Origin: Pseudolysinimonas_A sp965653335
GTDB lineage: Bacteria > Actinomycetota > Actinomycetes > Actinomycetales > Microbacteriaceae
DNA length: 11,661 nt
Assembly (NCBI GenBank): GCA_965653335.1
Contig: CBFGZU010000063.1
Coordinates: 1-11,661, forward strand
Direction: 5' to 3'
Shown: piece by piece, positions 7,160 through 11,661 of the stretch
Numbering within the stretch: the stretch's first letter is position 1
Layout: the number at the start of each line of letters is the position of its first letter
Made by a program: the position numbers and the translations under genes
Notes under the pieces: generated by a model
Databases searched by the model: none
Seen by the model: the letters and a program-made list of their open reading frames with translations, nothing else
Told to the model about the DNA's origin: nothing

Positions 7160-8133
7160 GCGTGGATCTCCTGGTTTCGGTAAAGGCCCAACTCGCCAAG
7201 AACGGCGAGGGGGGCTGCTGATCGGTTGAAGGTGTAGAGGTGAAGGCCCGGGGCGCCACCATCGAGCAACGCCCGGCACAACCTCGCGGCGTGCTCGATG
7301 CCGATGGCAGCTGCCTGTTCCGGGGTGTCGGCCCCTTCGAGCGCGGCGAGCAGCTCTCGGGGCTCGCGTTCCTCGGAGATCTCCAGCACCCGGCGCAGTC
7401 GCGCGACGCTCAGCACCGCGAGAGTACCCGGGAGGATCCGCATCGTGACCCCTGCGGCGCGTGCTTCGTCGACGAACCCGAGGTAGTCGTCGGGGTCGAA
7501 GAACAATTGCGTGATCGCCAGATTGGCACCCGCCGCTTCCTTCGCGAGCAACGTGTCGATGTCTTGCCGGCGCGACCGGGAGCGGGGATGCCCGTTGGGA
7601 AACGCTGCGACCGCGATCGTCACATCGTTCCCCCGGGTCAGCCGCGCCGTCCCCGGGAATCCGGCGATCGGCTCCCGCCGGAACGGCTCGCGCTCGGCCT
7701 GCATGCGGTGGATGAGTTGCACGAGTTCGGCCGCGCTCCCCAGATCGCCGAGCACGATATCGGCCGGATCGACCCCGGCAGGCGGGTCCCCGCGCAAGGC
7801 GAGGAAGCTCGTGACGCCCGAGTCGAGAAACTCCCGGATCAGGGCACCGGCCTCCGCGTAGGTGGTGCCGACACACGTAAGGTGCGCCATGGGCTGCACC
7901 CCGGCGTCCTGCAACTGGCGCAGCATCCCGATCGACACCCCGCGCGACGAGCCGTTCGCGCCATATGTCACGGAGATGAACTCCGGATCGGCGGCGACGA
8001 GCGCCGGCAGGTCGCGCAGCAGCGCGGCTTCGCTGGCCGCGTCTCGCGGCGGGTAGAGCTCGAAGGACACCGTGGGAGCCGTCGCAGCGGTCGATTCGGG
8101 ACTCGACCTGTCGTCGTAGTCGATTCTCGCCAT
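7156..8133 (-). CDS. metF: 5,10-methylenetetrahydrofolate reductase
   Basis: Reduces 5,10-methylene-THF to 5-methyl-THF with an FAD cofactor, making the methyl donor used by MetH. The 325-aa protein has the family landmarks: SFELYPPR with Glu25 (equivalent to E. coli Glu28), SVTYGANGS with Thr56, LALRGDPP with Asp116, and ANLAITQLFFD later. Length and TIM-barrel order match bacterial MetF. The start is ATG 8133, with GGAGGG 4-5 nt upstream on the minus strand; a start 11 codons further upstream would cover that ribosome binding site. It is the first gene of the four-gene operon and its stop overlaps the lipoprotein start (ATGA). The spacing from hflX (156 nt) suggests its own promoter. Placing folate methyl supply ahead of a vitamin transporter links the transporter to methionine synthesis. 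Confidence 0.96.
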   Translation of the reverse strand: MARIDYDDRSSPESTAATAPTVSFELYPPRDAASEAALLRDLPALVAADPEFISVTYGANGSSRGVSIGMLRQLQDAGVQPMAHLTCVGTTYAEAGALIREFLDSGVTSFLALRGDPPAGVDPADIVLGDLGSAAELVQLIHRMQAEREPFRREPIAGFPGTARLTRGNDVTIAVAAFPNGHPRSRSRRQDIDTLLAKEAAGANLAITQLFFDPDDYLGFVDEARAAGVTMRILPGTLAVLSVARLRRVLEISEEREPRELLAALEGADTPEQAAAIGIEHAARLCRALLDGGAPGLHLYTFNRSAAPLAVLGELGLYRNQEIHA

Positions 8134-8289
8134 CGGCCCTCCAGTGACGCGTGAACGCGAAAGCACTGGAACAGGTGCCGGGCTCGGCGGTCGTTCCCGT
8201 CGCAGAATTGCGACTCGATCACTGTACCTCGGCGCGGTAGCCGAACCAGGATGTGAGCGATCGTGTGACGTTCCTTTACGCCCGCCGGG
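8134..8289 (-). promoter_or_regulatory. metF operon leader with RBS-masking hairpin
   Basis: This 156-nt gap between hflX and metF holds no gene. Near the start codon, TCCAGTG (8164-8170 read on the minus strand) pairs with CACTGGA (8140-8146), with an inner CGCG/CGCG stem, and the GGA of the metF ribosome binding site GGAGGG lies in the outer stem. Further upstream on the minus strand there is a GCCG/CGGC stem inside GGAAC/GTTCC, and a TCGCA/TGCGA hairpin at 8200-8213. TACAGT at 8226-8221 is a possible -10 box, but no convincing -35 box stands at the right distance. Inferred: a structured leader that may limit translation. I could not match it to a known riboswitch class, including SAM, SAH or cobalamin types. 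Confidence 0.4.
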
Positions 8290-9795
8290 TCACGCGTCGA
8301 GGGCCGCGCGGATCACGCGAGCGATGCGATCCGTGGCGACGAGGCGGATGCGGGTGCCGTCCTCCCGAAAGTCGGTCTCGAGTACTCGCGCCTTGTGATG
8401 GGCGAGCGAGACGACATCGCCGCGGTCGTACGGCACGAGCAGGTCGAGTTCGACGTCCCACTGCGGCAGCGTCTCGGCGATGCGCTGCCGCAAGTCGTCG
8501 ATGCCCTCCCCTGTGCGAGCACTCACGAACACCGCGCCGGGCTCGAGCCCCCGCAGCATGAGCCGCCGGTCGTCATCCAGGAGGTCGGCCTTGTTGATGG
8601 CGACGATCTCGGGCAGATCGCGCGCCCCGACCTCGCCGATCACGTCGCGCACGGTCGCGAGCTGCGCGCCCGGATCGGGATGCGCGCCGTCGACGACGTG
8701 CACGATGACGTCGGACGCGCCGACCTCCTCGAGCGTCGACCGGAACGCCTCCACGAGTTGCGTCGGCAGGCTGCGCACGAATCCGACGGTGTCGGCGAGG
8801 GTGAACTCGCGGCCGTCGGGTGTGCTGCTGCGACGCACCGTCGGATCGAGGGTCGCGAACAACTGGTTCTGCACGAGCACCCCGGCCTGCGTGAGCCGGT
8901 TGAGCAAGCTCGACTTGCCGGCGTTCGTGTACCCCGCGATTGCCACACTCGGCACCTCGAAGCGGTCGCGGTTCGCGCGCTTGGCCTCGCGCGCCGGCGC
9001 GAACCCCTTGATCTGCTTGCGCAGCTTCGCCATCCGATCGTGGATGCGGCGACGGTCGAGCTCGATTTTGGTCTCACCCGGGCCGCGGCTGCCCATGCCG
9101 GCACCGCCGGAGCCCACCTGACCGCCGGCCTGCCGCGACATCGACTCACCCCACCCGCGCAGTCGCGGAAGGAGATACTCGAGTTGCGCCAGCTCGACTT
9201 GCGCTTTGCCTTCGCGACTCTTCGCGTGCTGGCTGAAGATGTCGAGGATGACCGCCGTGCGATCGATGACCTTGACCTTGACCTTGTCTTCGAGCGCGCG
9301 CCGCTGACTCGGCGCCAGCTCGCTGTCGGCGATCACCGTGTCGGCGCCGAGCGCGGCGACGGCATCGGCGAGCTCCTGCACCTTGCCGCGCCCGAGGTAG
9401 GTCGACGGGTCGGGGTGCGGTCGGCGCTGCAACAGCCCGTCGAGCACGACGGCGCCCGCGGTCTCGGCGAGGGCCGCCAGTTCGCGCAGCGAATTCTCGG
9501 CATCCTCGACGCGGTGCGAGTACACGCCGATGAGCACGACGTTCTCGATGCGCAGTTGCCGGTACTCGACCTCGGTGACGTCATCGAGCTCGGTGCTCAG
9601 GCCGGGAACGCGACGCAGTGCGGCGCGCTCCTCGCGATCCAGTTGCTCGCCGTCGAGATCGACGGTGCTCGTCTCGTCGTCGTGCAGAGCCTCGGCACGG
9701 CGGTCGCCGAACCGGCTCACGACGGCGCGTGAGGCGCCCGTGGCGAGCACCCGGTCGATGTCGCGATCGGGTTCGGTCGTCGGAGATTCGGTCAT
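8290..9795 (-). CDS. hflX: GTPase HflX
   Basis: Ribosome-associated GTPase of the Obg-HflX superfamily, known in other bacteria to bind the 50S subunit and help rescue or split stalled ribosomes. The 501-aa protein has the N-terminal HflX domain (LGRGKVQEL, IADSELAPSQ), the helical linker with GGAGMGSRGPGETK, then the G domain: G1 GYTNAGKSS (Lys294), G2 TLDPTVRR, G3 DTVGF, G4 NKAD, G5 SARTGEG, and a C-terminal domain ending at Ala501. The first ~70 residues are an acidic extension of the kind seen in actinobacterial HflX. Start ATG 9795 has a modest GGTGAG about 7 nt upstream. Transcribed away from the methyltransferase; metF follows after 156 nt, so it is probably a separate unit. Confidence 0.96.
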   Translation of the reverse strand: MTESPTTEPDRDIDRVLATGASRAVVSRFGDRRAEALHDDETSTVDLDGEQLDREERAALRRVPGLSTELDDVTEVEYRQLRIENVVLIGVYSHRVEDAENSLRELAALAETAGAVVLDGLLQRRPHPDPSTYLGRGKVQELADAVAALGADTVIADSELAPSQRRALEDKVKVKVIDRTAVILDIFSQHAKSREGKAQVELAQLEYLLPRLRGWGESMSRQAGGQVGSGGAGMGSRGPGETKIELDRRRIHDRMAKLRKQIKGFAPAREAKRANRDRFEVPSVAIAGYTNAGKSSLLNRLTQAGVLVQNQLFATLDPTVRRSSTPDGREFTLADTVGFVRSLPTQLVEAFRSTLEEVGASDVIVHVVDGAHPDPGAQLATVRDVIGEVGARDLPEIVAINKADLLDDDRRLMLRGLEPGAVFVSARTGEGIDDLRQRIAETLPQWDVELDLLVPYDRGDVVSLAHHKARVLETDFREDGTRIRLVATDRIARVIRAALDA

Positions 9796-9848
9796 TGTCG
9801 TCTCACCCTAGTTCTCTCGTTCTGTACGTATTCGGTAGGTTCTTGACC
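9796..9848. promoter_or_regulatory. Divergent intergenic region between hflX and methyltransferase gene
   Basis: Only 53 nt separate the two divergent start codons, so both promoters must lie here or inside the neighbouring coding sequence. It is visibly less GC-rich than its flanks. TACGTA (about 9825-9830) and TACAGA on the minus strand are possible -10 elements; no clear -35 match was seen. GGTAGG, about 9 nt before ATG 9849, could be the methyltransferase ribosome binding site. Confidence 0.35.
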
Positions 9849-10526
9849 ATGCCCGCCCGCGAGCACTACTTCTCGACCAGCCCCGGGGGCGAACTCGTGC
9901 CGCGCACCATCCAGGTGCGCCTGGCCGGTCGGGACCTGGAACTGACGACCGCGAACGGCGTGTTCAGCCCGGAACGGCTGGATGTCGGCACGGGAGTGCT
10001 GCTGTCCAACGTTCCGGCCCCGCCGCCCGGCGGCAACCTGCTCGACCTCGGCTGCGGATGGGGGCCGATCGCGATCTCGCTCGCTCTCGAATCTCCGCGG
10101 GCCACGGTGTGGGCGGTCGACGTCAACCCTCGCTCGCTCGAGCTGGTGCGACGCAACGCTGCCCAGCTCGGGCTGACGAACATCAACGCCGTCACCCCCG
10201 GCGAAGTTCCGGCCGATGTGTCGTTCACCACGATCTGGTCGAACCCGCCGATCCGGGTGGGGAAGAACGAACTGCACGCCATGCTGCTGCACTGGCTGCC
10301 GCGGCTCGAACCCGGCTCGGACGGCTGGTTGGTCGTGCAACGCAACCTGGGGTCCGACTCGCTGCAGCGCTGGCTGCAGGCGGAGCTGCCGAGAGAGTTC
10401 GCGGTCCTGCGCGCGGCGACCAGCAAGGGCTACCGAGTGCTGCGCTGCCGGCGCCGTTCGGGCCATACAGGGGCAATAACCCTGCCTCAACCGATCGACA
10501 TCATCGACAAGACCGTGGTCCCTTAG
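9849..10526 (+). CDS. Class I SAM-dependent methyltransferase, RsmC/RlmG-like
   Basis: A 225-aa methyltransferase of the COG2813 type (families including RsmC, which makes m2G in 16S rRNA). Motif I is NLLDLGCGWGP (DLGCG at 66-70), the acidic residue after strand 2 is in VDVNP (about 91), and the catalytic-type motif is SNPP (131-134), typical of base amino-group methylation. The C-terminal GYRVL motif lies near 194-198. It is the short single-domain form, without the N-terminal duplicated domain of E. coli RsmC. The frame is open upstream to 9618, but ATG 9849 gives the natural family start just beyond the hflX gap. After GYRVLRCRR a 20-odd-residue tail runs to a stop interleaved with that of dapF. 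The true RNA target is not known, so no gene name is given. Confidence 0.88.
   Translation: MPAREHYFSTSPGGELVPRTIQVRLAGRDLELTTANGVFSPERLDVGTGVLLSNVPAPPPGGNLLDLGCGWGPIAISLALESPRATVWAVDVNPRSLELVRRNAAQLGLTNINAVTPGEVPADVSFTTIWSNPPIRVGKNELHAMLLHWLPRLEPGSDGWLVVQRNLGSDSLQRWLQAELPREFAVLRAATSKGYRVLRCRRRSGHTGAITLPQPIDIIDKTVVP
10468..10484. terminator. Weak terminator-like hairpin in the methyltransferase 3' end
   Basis: CAGGG (10468-10472) and CCCTG (10480-10484) form a 5-bp stem with a 7-nt AT-rich loop. It lies about 40 nt beyond the dapF stop on the minus strand and inside the tail of the methyltransferase gene. There is no T-run on either side, so it is at best a weak or factor-assisted terminator for dapF. 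Confidence 0.25.
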
Positions 10527-11401
10527 AGAAGCTTCATAGTCCCCGAGAATACCAGCTCGGCGGGGCCACTCAGCAGCACGTGATCGCCGTCCGCCGTCGA
10601 CGCGAGCCGCACCCCCACGGTGCCACCGGGAACATCCACTCGCCACGCATCGGGTGCCCCCTCCCCTGCCCAGTGCCGGGTCGCGAGCGCAGCCGCGGCC
10701 GCGCCGGTGCCGCATGACAGGGTCTCTCCCGAGCCGCGTTCGTGGACGCGCATCCGGATGCGGCCGACGCCGTCGTGCACGAGAGGGTCCGCCGGCACGA
10801 CGAACTCGACGTTGACGCCATCCGGAGGTGCCGGCGTCACGATCGGAGCACCGCCGAGGTCGAGGGCATCCAGCTCGCTGTCGTCGGCGAGAGCCACGAC
10901 GACGTGCGGGTTGCCCACCCCCACCGCGAGGCCGGGCCGGTCGACGTGTAAACCGGCGGCCGCGACCATCGCGTCGCCCGCGACGATGAACGGTCCGAGG
11001 TCGACTTCGAAGCCGTCGGTCAGGCGGGTCAGCCGTCGCACGCCGCCTCGCGTGCCGATCGCGACCGTCGCGCCGACCGCGAGATCGAGAAGGCCTTGAG
11101 CGATCAGGAACGACCCGTAGACGCGGATGCCGTTGCCGCACATCTCCGCGGCGCTGCCGTCGGCGTTGTGGTAGTCCATGAACCATTCGGCGGCCGGGTC
11201 CTCGGCGAGCGCCGCGGCCCCCTCGGGCAGATTCACCGATCGCACGGCGCGGATGACACCGTCGCCGCCGACCCCGAAGTGCCGGTCGGCGAGGGACGCG
11301 AGGGCGGGGCCATCGAGGTCGACCCGTCCGTCGGGGTCGGCGAACAACACGAAGTCGTTCCCCGTGCCGTGCCCCTTGGTGAAGGCGATGTCGATAGCCA
11401 C
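10523..11401 (-). CDS. dapF: Diaminopimelate epimerase
   Basis: Converts LL- to meso-diaminopimelate for lysine and peptidoglycan synthesis in the cytoplasm, using a cofactor-free two-cysteine mechanism. The 292-aa protein has the N-terminal FTKGHGTGNDFVLF, DGSAAEMCGNGIR with catalytic Cys88, GNPHVVV, and ERGSGETLSCGTG with catalytic Cys230. Both cysteines and the two-fold domain repeat are intact. The start is GTG at 11401, since the conserved N-terminal motif begins only 7 codons in; no strong ribosome binding site is seen. It follows miaA after a 26-nt gap on the same strand, so the two are probably cotranscribed. Its TAA stop (10525-10523) shares bases with the TAG stop of the convergent methyltransferase. 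Confidence 0.97.
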   Translation of the reverse strand: MAIDIAFTKGHGTGNDFVLFADPDGRVDLDGPALASLADRHFGVGGDGVIRAVRSVNLPEGAAALAEDPAAEWFMDYHNADGSAAEMCGNGIRVYGSFLIAQGLLDLAVGATVAIGTRGGVRRLTRLTDGFEVDLGPFIVAGDAMVAAAGLHVDRPGLAVGVGNPHVVVALADDSELDALDLGGAPIVTPAPPDGVNVEFVVPADPLVHDGVGRIRMRVHERGSGETLSCGTGAAAAALATRHWAGEGAPDAWRVDVPGGTVGVRLASTADGDHVLLSGPAELVFSGTMKLL

Positions 11402-11427
11402 CAGGCGATGCTATCCGGGTGACCCGG

Positions 11428-11661
11428 TCACGCGCCGACGGCCGCGAGTGCGCCCTCGACTCGGGCCGGATCGTCGGCCTCGAACCACCGCGTCTGCCGG
11501 TACCGGCCGAACCAGCTCACCTGCCGGCGGGCGTACTTGCGGGTGAGGGCCGCGGCCTGCTCGATCGCCTGGTGCTCGGTCAGTTCGCCTCGCGACTGGG
11601 CGGCCGCCTGCGCGTAGCCGATCGCCCGGCTCGCCGTCACCCCCAAGCCGCCTGGCAGCAG
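11428..11661 (-). CDS. miaA: tRNA dimethylallyltransferase MiaA, C-terminal part (cut by window edge)
   Basis: Only the last 77 residues are inside the window; the gene continues beyond 11661. They include GVTASRAIGYAQ, the AIEQAAALTRKYARRQVSWF stretch and the final RWFEADD region, which are the typical C-terminal signatures of MiaA (TA.RAIGYxQ and TR.YARRQ.TWF). MiaA adds a dimethylallyl group to A37 of tRNAs reading codons that begin with U. No start codon is expected in the window; the codons before GVTAS read on in the same frame to the edge. dapF follows 26 nt downstream of the stop. Confidence 0.93.
   Translation of the reverse strand: MLPGGLGVTASRAIGYAQAAAQSRGELTEHQAIEQAAALTRKYARRQVSWFGRYRQTRWFEADDPARVEGALAAVGA

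Noticed and set aside
8200..8213. Near-palindrome TCGCAGAATTGCGA in the metF leader as an operator
   Set aside because: Not a perfect palindrome at its centre and no second copy in the window; better described as a short hairpin in the leader RNA.
8134..8289. SAM, SAH or second cobalamin riboswitch before metF
   Set aside because: I looked for the conserved cores of these classes on the minus strand and found none.
8395..9732. 445-codon + strand frame antisense to hflX
   Set aside because: Shadow of hflX, whose G motifs are complete on the minus strand.
9796..9848. LexA/SOS box near hflX from the GTTCT repeats
   Set aside because: The GTTCT copies are direct, not inverted, and do not match the GAAC-N4-GTTC spacing of actinobacterial SOS boxes.

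Overview
The window is high-GC DNA (roughly 70% by eye) with closely packed genes, many overlapping stops and starts, and strong G/C preference at third codon positions. Together with the gene set this points to an actinobacterium. The repeated GATGCC/GGATGC usage and the miaA-dapF-methyltransferase-hflX neighbourhood suggest Microbacteriaceae, but the family assignment is an impression, not a measured result. No mobile element, CRISPR array, tRNA or rRNA was seen.

Left part (1-3868, + strand): a structured 5' leader whose core looks like a cobalamin riboswitch, then a 15-bp perfect tandem duplication, then a complete five-module cobalamin-dependent methionine synthase (metH).

Middle part (3853-8133, - strand): a translationally coupled four-gene operon, read as metF, a lipoprotein with a transcobalamin-like C-terminal (DUF4430-type) domain, one polypeptide fusing an ECF transmembrane (T) module to two ABC ATPase domains, and an ECF substrate-binding (S) membrane protein. 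Adjacent genes overlap by 1-4 nt. The operon runs toward metH, and the last 16 nt of the two transcription units overlap tail to tail. The best reading is a methionine/B12 locus: MetF makes 5-methyl-THF, MetH uses it with a cobalamin cofactor, and the lipoprotein plus ECF transporter probably imports the cobalamin. The substrate is inferred from gene context and the lipoprotein fold, not read from the S protein.

Right part (8290-11661): hflX (ribosome-associated GTPase, -), a divergent 53-bp promoter region, a small RsmC-like methyltransferase (+), dapF (-, GTG start) whose stop codon is interleaved with that of the methyltransferase, and the 3' end of miaA (-), cut by the window edge. These are ordinary housekeeping genes.

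The main points of interest are the candidate B12-uptake operon headed by metF, the T-A-A fusion with a Gln-to-Glu change in the second Q-loop, and a B12-riboswitch-like leader in front of the B12-dependent enzyme, where B12 repression would be paradoxical.
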